Assembly (NCBI GenBank): GCA_004195025.1
Contig: SGBB01000002.1
Location: 124,001 to 188,000 of the forward strand
DNA length: 64,000 nucleotides
Origin: Candidatus Acidulidesulfobacter diazotrophicus
GTDB lineage: Bacteria > SZUA-79 > Acidulodesulfobacterales > Acidulodesulfobacteraceae
Direction: 5' to 3'
Position numbers and translations under genes: made by a program. The notes beneath the pieces are model-generated. The model had not been told where the DNA came from, made no database searches, and saw only the letters and a list, made by a program, of their open reading frames with translations. Shown here piece by piece: positions 1-8,957 of this stretch. The first letter of the stretch is position 1, and every line of letters begins with the position of its first letter.

Positions 1-623
1 AGTCGGATCCTAAGCTGTTTGTTACTAAAGGAGAAAAAATTAAAGCCGCTATTATAAGTATTGAACCCGAGACCAGAAAAATGTCGTTAAGCATGAAGCA
101 ATTGACGGAAAATCCATGGGATAGTATTAAAAACAAATATCCAGTCGGAACAATAGTAGATACAAAAGTTAAAAATATATTTGAATTCGGCGTATCAGTC
201 GAATTAGAAGATAATTTTGACGGATTTATCAAACAAAGCGATATTTCATGGACTAAAAGACCTAAGCATCCTCAGGAAATATATAAAAAAAATGATGCCG
301 TTAAAGCTGCTGTTATTAGTATTGACGACGAAAGACAAAGAATTTATCTCGGAATTAAGCAGCTGACGGAAAATCCATGGAAAACCGTTAATGAAAGATA
401 TTCTATGGGATCAAAAGTGGAAGGTAAAATATCAAATATTACAGAATTCGGGGTTTTTGTTTGTCTTGAAGAAGGTATAGAAGGATTAATACATAATTCA
501 AAAATTCCTGAAAATTTTATTGAAGAAAATAATATTAAAATTGGGTCTAATATAGTTTCCGAAGTAATTTCAATAGAGCCTGAAGACCAAAAGATAGGAC
601 TATCGCTTGTTAACGTAAGCTAA
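1..623 (+). CDS. rpsA: 30S ribosomal protein S1, C-terminal part (5' end outside window)
   Basis: RNA-binding ribosomal protein that helps the 30S subunit hold mRNA. The reading frame is open from base 3, so the ATG at 81 is internal and the gene starts upstream of the window. The visible part holds the tail of one S1 (OB-fold) domain and two complete S1 repeats, each joined by the ISLGIKQL-TENPW-type linker typical of bacterial S1 (KQLTENPW occurs twice). The last repeat ends in a short tail after GLSLVNVS. Followed by sppA in the same direction, an order common in deltaproteobacteria. Family assignment is secure; total length cannot be judged. Confidence 0.93.
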   Translation, partial: SDPKLFVTKGEKIKAAIISIEPETRKMSLSMKQLTENPWDSIKNKYPVGTIVDTKVKNIFEFGVSVELEDNFDGFIKQSDISWTKRPKHPQEIYKKNDAVKAAVISIDDERQRIYLGIKQLTENPWKTVNERYSMGSKVEGKISNITEFGVFVCLEEGIEGLIHNSKIPENFIEENNIKIGSNIVSEVISIEPEDQKIGLSLVNVS

Positions 624-787
624 AATTAAATTATTTTAAATTTTCTATTTTTGGATAGATTAGGAATTTTGACGCGGAAAAATTAAAATTATTATTTAAA
701 ATATAAATATATATGATGGAATATATTATTGTAAAGCGCAGCTTATTATAAAATATATTCCATTTTTAATACACAGGTGTTTATAAT

Positions 788-1708
788 ATGAGTAATTCGA
801 AACATCCGTTTATTACGGGATTTGTATTTCTGATTGTTTTTGTTGCCGTCTTCGGTTTAGGAATATATTTTATTTTATTCAATTTTCAATCCAAGCCGGG
901 TTATAACGTAGTTCGCGGCACTTCGGCATATGCGATAGGCGTAATAAATTTAGACGGAGCTATAACATCTTCTTCTAATTTTATTGCATTATTAAATCAT
1001 TATAAACATGATTCTTATGTTAAAGCAATTGTTATAAAAGTAAATTCTCCGGGAGGGGCAGTCGCCCCCTCTCAGGCAATCTACGAACAGCTTACGAAGT
1101 TTAAAAAATATAAAAAAGTTGTTGTCTCTATGGGTTCGGTAGCTGCTTCTGGAGCATATTATATTTCATCTGCGGCAAATAAGATTGTGGCAGAACCAGG
1201 AACATTAACAGGTTCTATCGGCGTGATTATGGAAATGCCTAATGTTTATAAATTGTTTAAAAAAGTAGGCATATCTTATAATTATATAGTCAGCGGCCCC
1301 TATAAAGACATAGGCACTCCATTCAAAAAAATGACCCCTGCCCAAAGAAAGAAAATGCAAGGAGTTGTTATGAATGTATACGGTCAATTTGTTAAGGCTG
1401 TTGCTAAAGCAAGACATTTAAAAGTTTCTTATGTAAAAAAATATGCGAATGGAATGGTCTATTCAGGACAACAGGCTTTGAAACTGCATTTGATAGATAA
1501 ATTAGGAGATTTTCAGGATGCGGTTAAATTGGCGGCAAAATTATCCAATATTAAAGGCAAACCTACGATTATTTATCCTGTCAAAAAACAATCTCCTCTT
1601 TTTCAATCGTTTATCAAAAAAGCAATTGAAACATTTATTCGCAAAATTGGATCGGAAAGCAATTTGACGGGGTTAGATTCTATGACTTCATTAAGATTAA
1701 ATTTATAA
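788..1708 (+). CDS. sppA: Signal peptide peptidase SppA (short, 36K-type)
   Basis: Membrane-anchored serine protease that degrades cleaved signal peptides. A single N-terminal transmembrane segment (about residues 8-31) is followed by one ClpP/crotonase-like protease domain. The nucleophile is predicted as Ser121 in AASGAYY and the general base as Lys173 in GPYKDIG, matching the Ser/Lys dyad of short bacterial SppA; the GSIGV strand is at 142-146. The length of 306 aa is normal for the single-domain form. An AGGTG ribosome-binding site lies about 8 nt before the ATG. It follows rpsA at a 160-bp gap, so it may have its own promoter. Confidence 0.93.
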   Translation: MSNSKHPFITGFVFLIVFVAVFGLGIYFILFNFQSKPGYNVVRGTSAYAIGVINLDGAITSSSNFIALLNHYKHDSYVKAIVIKVNSPGGAVAPSQAIYEQLTKFKKYKKVVVSMGSVAASGAYYISSAANKIVAEPGTLTGSIGVIMEMPNVYKLFKKVGISYNYIVSGPYKDIGTPFKKMTPAQRKKMQGVVMNVYGQFVKAVAKARHLKVSYVKKYANGMVYSGQQALKLHLIDKLGDFQDAVKLAAKLSNIKGKPTIIYPVKKQSPLFQSFIKKAIETFIRKIGSESNLTGLDSMTSLRLNL

Positions 1709-1800
1709 TAATTTTTTTAGGAATTTTTTCATATTTTTATAAAGCATATCGTAATATATGTAATATATAATATTATAAATTGTCGTCTGCTCTATTAGAA

Positions 1801-2040
1801 TTAAACTTGAATCCTGCGATAGGATCTGTTTTAGATACTTCAATGCTAAATAACGCTGGATTCCCGCTTTCGCGGGAATGACACCCGAAGGGTGAAAGTT
1901 TAAATCGCCGCTAAGTCATTCCTGCGTATAATATAACTAAAGATGATTATGAGGCGATTAAAAAGTGAAAGTTTAAATCGCCGCTAAGTCATTCCTGCGT
2001 ACGCAGGAATCCAGAATATAAATTTCTATCGCAGGATTAA
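1801..2040. repeat. MITE-like interspersed repeat, copy a
   Basis: Fills most of the sppA-HIT gap. The left end reads ATCCTGCGATAG and the right end CTATCGCAGGAT, an inverted terminal pair. Inside are two dRS3-like palindromes (ATTCCCGCTTTCGCGGGAAT at 1860-1879; ATTCCTGCGTACGCAGGAAT at 1991-2010) and a 37-bp direct repeat (1892-1928 and 1965-2001). It lacks the conserved core seen in copies near 13.7, 26.9 and 47.4 kb. No coding capacity. Confidence 0.65.
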
Positions 2041-2198
2041 GGTTAAATTAGAAAATTTGCATTTTGTTATTTTTATTGTATAATTTATAATAACAATTAA
2101 ATTAAGCATCTTGATTTTTTTTCTATATAATTAAGGTATTAAATAAGTTATTAAAAATAAAAATCAATAAAAATGTATTTATAAATTTATTATAAATT

Positions 2199-2687
2199 AT
2201 GAAAATTATATATGCTCCATGGCGAATGGACTATCTTATGCAGGATAAATCTAAAATAAATGAATGTGTATTTTGCGTTGAAGATAAATCATTTGATAAT
2301 AAATATATGTTATATAGGGGTAAATATTCTTTTATTAAGTTAAATATGTTTCCCTATAATTGTGGACACACGCTTGTCATACCATATGTTCACACCAAAG
2401 AGCTGAATAATTTATCGTATGAAGCCGGCGCCGAGATTATGCTGCTTATCTCTAAATCTTGCGATATATTAACCGAAGTATATAAATGCGACGGCATTAA
2501 TGTAGGATTAAATTTAGGCAAGGCTGCAGGAGCAGGTATTGAAAAACATTTGCATTTTCACATAATTCCAAGATGGGAAGGTGATGTTAGTTTTTATTCT
2601 ACGTGTTCTGATTTAAGAGTTGTTTGCGAACTTCTTGACGATACATACGCAAAATTGATAAATCATTTTAAGGGGTTAGAAATTTAA
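2199..2687 (+). CDS. HIT family nucleotide hydrolase/phosphorylase
   Basis: Small histidine-triad protein acting on nucleoside phosphates such as Ap4A or AMP conjugates. The HIT motif HLHFH sits at residues 117-121 (His117, His119, His121; the last is the usual nucleophile region) followed by IIPRW. CVFC at 23-26 is the zinc-binding pair common in the Ap4A-phosphorylase/GalT-like branch, and GHTLVIP is the conserved strand. The length of 162 aa is typical. No clear ribosome-binding site precedes the ATG. The next gene starts 3 nt downstream, suggesting one transcript. The exact substrate cannot be told. Confidence 0.88.
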   Translation: MKIIYAPWRMDYLMQDKSKINECVFCVEDKSFDNKYMLYRGKYSFIKLNMFPYNCGHTLVIPYVHTKELNNLSYEAGAEIMLLISKSCDILTEVYKCDGINVGLNLGKAAGAGIEKHLHFHIIPRWEGDVSFYSTCSDLRVVCELLDDTYAKLINHFKGLEI

Positions 2688-2690
2688 TTT

Positions 2691-2945
2691 ATGTTAAAAA
2701 TTATTAATTTTATAATACTCGTTATATTTGTAATATTTGTTCTTATTTTTACAATATATAATCACACGCTCGTAAGAGTTACCTTTTTTAATTATGAATC
2801 TATAAAAATTCCATTGTCTGTTATCGTATTTGCATCTATTATAATTGGAATAATTATAGGTTTGATTTATCATTTCTATATTTTATTTAAAATAAAAAAA
2901 GAAAATAAAGAAAAAGAAGATGTTATTCGGAATAAAAATTCATGA
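2691..2945 (+). CDS. LapA-domain (DUF1049) small membrane protein
   Basis: 84-residue inner-membrane protein with two hydrophobic segments (about 4-22 and 40-66) and a lysine/glutamate-rich cytoplasmic tail. The stretch NHTLVRVTFF followed by IPLSVIVFASIIIGIIIG resembles the LapA/DUF1049 domain found in proteins linked to lipopolysaccharide assembly and YciM/LapB partners. It begins 3 nt after the HIT gene, so translation is probably coupled. Function is inferred from the family only. Confidence 0.7.
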   Translation: MLKIINFIILVIFVIFVLIFTIYNHTLVRVTFFNYESIKIPLSVIVFASIIIGIIIGLIYHFYILFKIKKENKEKEDVIRNKNS

Positions 2946-2988
2946 AGTAATTAATTTTAATCTTAATGTTGATTTTTAAATTATAAAT

Positions 2989-5850
2989 TTGCTTACCTCT
3001 TCTATTATTAAATCTAAAATTTCTTCAGAATTTAAATCGTTAAAGCAAGACCTGCTTAATTTCTCATCTTTTAATATTGCCGCTAAAATCTCCGCCGTCA
3101 TAGATAGTATAATCATAGATGTTTTTAATGAAAATATTTTTTCCGATGATGTTTGTATAATTGCCGCAGGAAGTTACTCCATTAATGAGTTGTGCCCTTT
3201 TTCAGACATAGATTTGATGATTCTCATCGGAAATGATGTAAATGAGACAGATCAAGAAATTTTAACTAAAAAATTAAAAATTTTTTTTTACCTGCTCTGG
3301 GATGCTGCCGTAGATCTTTCGCAAAGCGTGAGAACTGTCAGTGAGGCTATAGATTTAATGGGAAATGATTTAAATACTTATACTTCTTTCATAAATGCAA
3401 GATATATAACAGGAAATGTTAAGCTATATGATGATTTTAAATTAAAATTTAAAAATATTAATGCTAAAAATATATTTTTAACGGAAATAATGAAAAGTAT
3501 TCGTAAAAAAAGACTTGTTAACGTGATGGTTGACAATGATATTTTTCTTTTAGAGCCTGATGTAAAAGACGGAATCGGGGGTCTGCGCGATTATTCATGG
3601 TGTGAATGGATTTATTATATTTCCGGCAAACCTTTGAAATCATTAGAATTTTTGCATTATCATAATATTTACGGCGGCATGGTTGGAAACGAAGATTTAT
3701 ATGAAAATTCAAATTTAAACTTAAATGATATAAAATATTTTATCAAATCCAAGGATTTTATTTTAAAAACTAGAATAATGATGCATTTACTGACAGGAAA
3801 AAAAATTGACAGGCTAACTTTTGATATACAGGAAAAAGTTGCTTCGGCTTTTTTTTACAAAGATATTAAATTTTTAAATAAAATAGAATTATTTATGCAT
3901 GATTATTATTTGAACTCTAAAAATTTACATATAAATTCTAAAATTATTTTAAATGAATTAATAAAAAAACCTTTGTATTTAAATTCTAGATTAGAAATTA
4001 ATAATAAAAACATTAAAAGTCAAAATAAAAATATAAGAAAAAAAATAAATTCCGAATTTATCCCTACTGCCGCTGCTAACACTAATACGGATAATATATT
4101 AATAGAAAACGGATATATATATATTAAAAATAAAGAAAAGTTTTTATCTGATCTTGAAAATTCTTTTTTACTGCTAGAAATATTTTTAAATACAGGGCAG
4201 AGACTTGATATGGAATCTGTTAATATATTAAAAAAAGCTTATTTTCTGCATAAGAATAAGATTGTCAATAATAAAACGGCAATAAATTTTTTTATTAATT
4301 TATTAAAAAGCAGGAGAAGAGTATATGAAACTCTTTTATTAATGCATGAAACTAATTTGCTAAGCGCATTATTACCGGAGTTTAAAAAAATAGATTCTCT
4401 TTCAACTAATGATGTTTACCATATCTACACTGTAGACGCCCACTCTCTTAACGGTATACATATTCTGGAAAAATTTGTAAATTTTAAGATACATAAAGAT
4501 TTAAAAGATATAGCAATTGACCTAAACGAAGAAGATATGCTGGTTTTAAATTTATCTATGCTGCTGCATGATATAGGCAAAGGATATGCTCCGCATCACG
4601 AAAAGATAGGGTCTAAGATTGCTGTAAAGATAGCAAAAAGACTCGGTATTGAAGAAAAGTCTCACGGAATGGTATATTTTCTTATTTTAAATCATTTTTT
4701 AATGCCGCTTACTTCTGAAAGAAGAGATATGCATGACCCTGTAACTATCAAAACTATTGCGGATGTTTGCAAAGACATAAAGCACTTAAAATTTTTATTT
4801 ATTATAAGCCTGTGCGATTCAATAGCCGTGGCGCCGGGCAGGTTTAATTCATGGAGAAAAATGCTTCTTGTGGAATTATATAATAAAACATATTCTTATA
4901 TTGAGAATGAAAACAGTTTAAATTATTTTAGTCTGGACTTATCATATTATATTGATGAAATTTATAATAATATAATTTCAGAAATAAACAAAAATAAACC
5001 TGAATATTTTGATTTTATGCTGAATATTATAAAAGATAATGTCAATAATAATTTTAATAAAGATTTGCATTTTAATTTTAAATCAGATTTTGAAATCAAT
5101 AATATAAATAATACTAATAGTATAAAAGCAAAAGAATATATAAAAAACTACTTAAATTCTTTTTATTATCCTATTAAATATCTTCAAAGAAATTCTTCGG
5201 AAAAAATAGTATCTCATATTAAATTATTATCTGAAATAGATGATAAACATATATTTAATTATGCCGTTATACCAAATAAAGAAGCAAATTATTTTGAGTT
5301 TATTATTTGCGGCAAAGAACGGAAAAATATTTTTTCCGATATCACGGGAACATTGTCTTATTATGATTTTAATATTATGAGCGCCGATATCAACACAAGA
5401 AAAGACGGCAATTTTATTGATATATTTTTTATTAACCATATATATAAAGATATTGATTCAGAAATAGAATGGGATAAAATAGAAAATATTATCGGTCAAA
5501 TTTTTCAAGGAACATTGACAGTATCTATATCTGATATGTTTCATAAAAAGATTGAAAGTTATAAAATTTATAAAAAATTTACGCCGCACGTTTCTTCGGC
5601 ATGTAACGTTTATAATAACTTGAGCGAAGAATTTACGGTTATTGAAATTCAGGCGCCGGACAGAAAAGGTTTGCTCTATGATATTTCAAAAGTTTTTAAT
5701 AATTTTAACATTGATATATTTGAATCAAAGATAACCACTATGGGCAGCAAAGCTTTAGATACTTTTTATATAAAGGATGAAAAAGGCAGGAAGATTAAAA
5801 ATATTTTAGCCATAAAAAAAATTAAATCAGCGTTTATGAATATATTATGA
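2989..5850 (+). CDS. glnD: Bifunctional PII uridylyltransferase/uridylyl-removing enzyme
   Basis: Nitrogen-status sensor that uridylylates PII proteins when glutamine is low and removes UMP when it is high. Order of parts: nucleotidyltransferase domain with Gly61-Ser62 and the DID pair Asp73/Asp75; the GlnD signature GIGGLRD; an HD phosphohydrolase domain with His527-Asp528 in LLHDIGKG; and two C-terminal ACT domains (from about residues 767 and 884, the second with APDRKGLLYDIS). The length of 953 aa is slightly above the usual 850-900 because of Asn-rich stretches around 335-370. The start is TTG, since an in-frame stop lies 12 nt upstream and no ATG fits. No PII gene is seen nearby. Its 3' end runs into an 11-bp minisatellite that supplies the stop codon. 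Confidence 0.93.
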   Translation: MLTSSIIKSKISSEFKSLKQDLLNFSSFNIAAKISAVIDSIIIDVFNENIFSDDVCIIAAGSYSINELCPFSDIDLMILIGNDVNETDQEILTKKLKIFFYLLWDAAVDLSQSVRTVSEAIDLMGNDLNTYTSFINARYITGNVKLYDDFKLKFKNINAKNIFLTEIMKSIRKKRLVNVMVDNDIFLLEPDVKDGIGGLRDYSWCEWIYYISGKPLKSLEFLHYHNIYGGMVGNEDLYENSNLNLNDIKYFIKSKDFILKTRIMMHLLTGKKIDRLTFDIQEKVASAFFYKDIKFLNKIELFMHDYYLNSKNLHINSKIILNELIKKPLYLNSRLEINNKNIKSQNKNIRKKINSEFIPTAAANTNTDNILIENGYIYIKNKEKFLSDLENSFLLLEIFLNTGQRLDMESVNILKKAYFLHKNKIVNNKTAINFFINLLKSRRRVYETLLLMHETNLLSALLPEFKKIDSLSTNDVYHIYTVDAHSLNGIHILEKFVNFKIHKDLKDIAIDLNEEDMLVLNLSMLLHDIGKGYAPHHEKIGSKIAVKIAKRLGIEEKSHGMVYFLILNHFLMPLTSERRDMHDPVTIKTIADVCKDIKHLKFLFIISLCDSIAVAPGRFNSWRKMLLVELYNKTYSYIENENSLNYFSLDLSYYIDEIYNNIISEINKNKPEYFDFMLNIIKDNVNNNFNKDLHFNFKSDFEINNINNTNSIKAKEYIKNYLNSFYYPIKYLQRNSSEKIVSHIKLLSEIDDKHIFNYAVIPNKEANYFEFIICGKERKNIFSDITGTLSYYDFNIMSADINTRKDGNFIDIFFINHIYKDIDSEIEWDKIENIIGQIFQGTLTVSISDMFHKKIESYKIYKKFTPHVSSACNVYNNLSEEFTVIEIQAPDRKGLLYDISKVFNNFNIDIFESKITTMGSKALDTFYIKDEKGRKIKNILAIKKIKSAFMNIL

Positions 5851-5923
5851 ATATATTATGAATATATTATGAATATATTATGAATATATTATGAATATAT
5901 TATGAATATATTATGAATATATT
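5836..5923. repeat. 11-bp minisatellite at the 3' end of glnD
   Basis: Eight consecutive copies of ATGAATATATT. The first copies encode the last residues and TGA stop of GlnD; the rest are noncoding. The unit is not a multiple of three, but stops recur in the array, so copy-number change would barely alter the protein. Confidence 0.95.
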
Positions 5924-5972
5924 TAATTTTTAATATAATTTTCAATAAAAAAAGACGTATAAATATAACAAT

Positions 5973-6878
5973 ATGGTTGAAAATCAAGAAATATTAATAG
6001 ACAAATACATAACTTATTTAAAGATTGAAAAAGGTTATAGCCAGAACACATTTTATGCATATTATAAAGATTTAAAATTTTTTTTAAATTATCTGCAGCA
6101 AGAAAACAAAAATTTTTTTTCAATTACATCTCTGTCGGTTCAGGAGTTTCTTTCTTCTTTAACTGCTTTGAATCTATCCGCAAAAACACGCGCAAGATTT
6201 TATTCGTCAATAAAAGGATTTTATAAATTTTTATATAGAAATTCAGAAATAAATGAATTTCCTTTTAAAGATATAGAATATCCTTTTGTCCGCAGAAAAT
6301 TGCCTGAGTTCCTTACTAAAGACGAAATTAATAAGATGCTTGGGGTTAAATTTAAAAATAATTTTGAAGGTATAAGAAATAATGCTTTTATAGAACTTTT
6401 ATATGCCAGCGGCTTAAGAATATCCGAAATTGCCTCGGTTAAACTCGAAAATTTTAATTTTGAAATTAATTTTGTTAAAGTAATAGGCAAAGGCTCAAAG
6501 GAAAGAATAGTTCCATTTAATACGTCGGCGGCAAAATACATTAAAGAATATCTCAAAGAAAGAGAAAAAATAGAAAGAGGCATAGGCAATTATCTTTTTG
6601 TGACAAAAAAAGGCAGACCCATCACGAGGCAGGGTCTTTGGAAAATAATCAAAAAAATTGCGGTTAAATCAGGTATTGATAAAAATATTACGCCTCATAC
6701 TATACGCCACACATTTGCAACTCATCTTCTTGAAGGAGGCGCGGATTTACGGTCTATCCAGCAAATGCTGGGTCATTCAAATATTTCAACCACCGAGATT
6801 TATACTCATACCGATATAACACATTTAAAAGAACAGCATTTAAAGTATCATCCAAGAAATATAAAGGAAGAAAAATAA
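5973..6878 (+). CDS. xerD: Site-specific tyrosine recombinase XerD/XerC
   Basis: Chromosome-dimer resolvase acting at dif with its XerC/XerD partner and FtsK. N-terminal SAM-like core-binding domain (about 8-95) and C-terminal catalytic domain with all expected residues: Arg149 (GLRISE), Lys173 (GKGSKER), His242-x-x-Arg245 (HTIRH), His268 (LGHSNIS) and nucleophile Tyr277 (TEIYTH). The length of 301 aa is standard. Resemblance is slightly closer to XerD, but XerC versus XerD is not settled by inspection. No integrase-like neighbours, so a housekeeping role is likelier than a mobile-element role. The tail of the gene (6870-6902) is partly duplicated at 6949-6981. Confidence 0.88.
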   Translation: MVENQEILIDKYITYLKIEKGYSQNTFYAYYKDLKFFLNYLQQENKNFFSITSLSVQEFLSSLTALNLSAKTRARFYSSIKGFYKFLYRNSEINEFPFKDIEYPFVRRKLPEFLTKDEINKMLGVKFKNNFEGIRNNAFIELLYASGLRISEIASVKLENFNFEINFVKVIGKGSKERIVPFNTSAAKYIKEYLKEREKIERGIGNYLFVTKKGRPITRQGLWKIIKKIAVKSGIDKNITPHTIRHTFATHLLEGGADLRSIQQMLGHSNISTTEIYTHTDITHLKEQHLKYHPRNIKEEK

Positions 6879-6981
6879 AATAAAGAACAAAATATCATTT
6901 ATACAAAAAATAATAAATTACAATGTATATGTCAAGTGAAATAGTTGAGAAAAATAAAATAAAGAATGAAATATCATTTAT
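6870..6981. repeat. Duplicated xerD 3' tail (two 33-bp copies)
   Basis: A 33-bp A-rich sequence spanning the xerD stop (6870-6902) recurs at 6949-6981 with two mismatches, 79 bp apart start to start. Looks like a short local duplication. Confidence 0.7.
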
Positions 6982-7091
6982 GGAGTATAAAGACTTTTAT
7001 ATGTAAAGATGTAATTGTGAGTAAGCTTTATAAATTAAAAATTTATCATTTTAATAGTATAATATATATAAAAAATAATAAAATAATATAA

Positions 7092-8834
7092 ATGACGGCA
7101 TATTTAGATATAAATGATTTAAATAAAAATGTAAATAATCATATAAGTAATATAGATTTTTATAAAACTATAGGTAAAATTGCAAAAACGCATGGGTTTA
7201 AAATTTATATAATAGGCGGTTTTGTCCGAGATTTAATTATTTATAACATATATGGAATTTATAATATATCTGAAGATAAATCATTAGATATTGATATATG
7301 TGTGGAAGGAGACGCTACTATTTTTGCGGAAATGCTAAAGAATGAATTGCATAAATATAATAAAGCTGATTTTTATATTAATAATATAAAAATACATAAA
7401 CAGTTTAAAACTGCAGGTATTCTTTTTACTATAAAAGAAAATAATAATATTGATATTGTCAATAATATTGAAAAAACAGATAAAATAGATAAAACAGATA
7501 AAACAATTAATACTAAAATCAATATAGATTTTGCATCGGCTCGAGAGGAATCGTATTTTAAATCAGGAGCCCTTCCTTTAGTAAAATTTTCAGATTTAAA
7601 ACATGATGTAATAAGAAGAGATTTCTCAATAAATACATTAGCGCTTGATTTAAATCCCGACAATTTTTTTGAAATAATTGATTATTGTAACGGCGTTAAG
7701 GATATTTTGAATAAAAAAATCAGGGTTTTACATAATTTAAGTTTTATTGACGATCCTACAAGAATATTCAGGGCTGTAAGATTTGAAAAAAGGCTGAATT
7801 TTAAGATTGAAAAAATTACCAAAAATCTGTTATTAGATGCTTTATCAAAAGGAGTAATGAATAATATTTCAGGGAAGAGAATAAGTAATGAATTAAGTTT
7901 AGTTTTTAAAGAGAATTGCCCTGAAATTTATTTTGAAAGACTTGAAAAATTAGGCGCATTGAAAAGCATCGACGAAGATTTAAAATTTACGCCTGAAAAT
8001 AAAAAAGTTTTTAAAAATATACATAATTTTTATAAATTAAATAAAGAAAAAATTAATAATATTAAAGTTAAAAACGGGATAAAAATAAAAATTAATTTTG
8101 AATTATTTTACATAATTGAATTAATAATTAAATTAGAAGAAAAAAAGATAATTTCTATTCTTGAAAGATTAAATTTTGGCGAAAATATAAAAAAATTAAT
8201 TTTATCAGTTAAACAGGAAACGGAATTTATTGAAAACGGAGCTATTTTTGACAAATTAAATTTGAATGCAAATGAAAATAATATAAGAAAAAATAATATA
8301 AAAATAGATAATATCAAAAATAATAATAATATAAAAGAATATAATCATATTATAAAAGACGAAATGCTGTCTAATAATACAAATAATAAAGCATTGCAAA
8401 AAAGCGAGATATATTTAATTTTAAAATCGTTTAATTTATATTCGGTTATTTTTTTTATAGTAAGATATAATAATAAATGTGAGAAAAATAAAAAAGATAG
8501 TAAGAAGAGCGATAATAAAAGCAATGACAATAAGAACAGCTGCAAAAACTGCGATAATAATAATAAATATATTAAAGAATATCAGGATATTCAGGATAAC
8601 AAATATAAAAATATAATTAAATATTTAAATACTTATTTATTTGAAATAATAAATATTAATTTGAACATCTCAGGCGATGAGTTGAAAAAAATGGGCATAA
8701 AAGAAGGTCCGGAGCTGGGAGAAATTTTAAATAAATTAAAACTTTTAAAAATTGACGGTATAATTAAAAACAAAGAAGAAGAAATTGAATATATAAAAAA
8801 TAATTATTTAACCAATAATGTAAATATTCAATAA
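7092..8834 (+). CDS. cca: CCA-adding tRNA nucleotidyltransferase / poly(A) polymerase family
   Basis: Class II nucleotidyltransferase expected to add or repair the tRNA 3' CCA (or A only). Motifs: GGFVRD at 42-47, catalytic Asp66/Asp68 in LDIDICVEG, RRDFSIN near 174-180, and DPTRIFRAVRFE near 221-232 for nucleotide selection. The C-terminal half contains two Asn/Lys-rich low-complexity stretches (about 395-425 and 460-505) rich in short NN, KN and NK repeats that look like inserts, raising the length to 580 aa against about 400-480 usual. The helical tail resumes afterwards (SGDELKKMGIKEGPELGEIL, a conserved C-terminal motif), so the gene looks intact. CCA-, A- or CC-adding specificity cannot be told. 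Confidence 0.85.
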   Translation: MTAYLDINDLNKNVNNHISNIDFYKTIGKIAKTHGFKIYIIGGFVRDLIIYNIYGIYNISEDKSLDIDICVEGDATIFAEMLKNELHKYNKADFYINNIKIHKQFKTAGILFTIKENNNIDIVNNIEKTDKIDKTDKTINTKINIDFASAREESYFKSGALPLVKFSDLKHDVIRRDFSINTLALDLNPDNFFEIIDYCNGVKDILNKKIRVLHNLSFIDDPTRIFRAVRFEKRLNFKIEKITKNLLLDALSKGVMNNISGKRISNELSLVFKENCPEIYFERLEKLGALKSIDEDLKFTPENKKVFKNIHNFYKLNKEKINNIKVKNGIKIKINFELFYIIELIIKLEEKKIISILERLNFGENIKKLILSVKQETEFIENGAIFDKLNLNANENNIRKNNIKIDNIKNNNNIKEYNHIIKDEMLSNNTNNKALQKSEIYLILKSFNLYSVIFFIVRYNNKCEKNKKDSKKSDNKSNDNKNSCKNCDNNNKYIKEYQDIQDNKYKNIIKYLNTYLFEIININLNISGDELKKMGIKEGPELGEILNKLKLLKIDGIIKNKEEEIEYIKNNYLTNNVNIQ

Positions 8835-8880
8835 ATAAAATAGAAAAATTAAAATATATAATAAAATTTATTAAAAAAAT

Positions 8881-8899
8881 TTCTATTGGCAATTTTGAG
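8881..8899. repeat. Solo terminal repeat of the MITE-like family
   Basis: A 19-bp stretch ending in TTGGCAATTTTGAG closely matches the terminal repeat of copies c (26859-27088) and d (47273-47484). No second end is nearby, so it is probably a remnant, lying about 60 bp upstream of pgi. Confidence 0.45.
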
Positions 8900-8957
8900 C
8901 GATAATTTATTGCTGCAAAATTTTATTTAATTATAATATTATTTATCGGGGGTTTAT

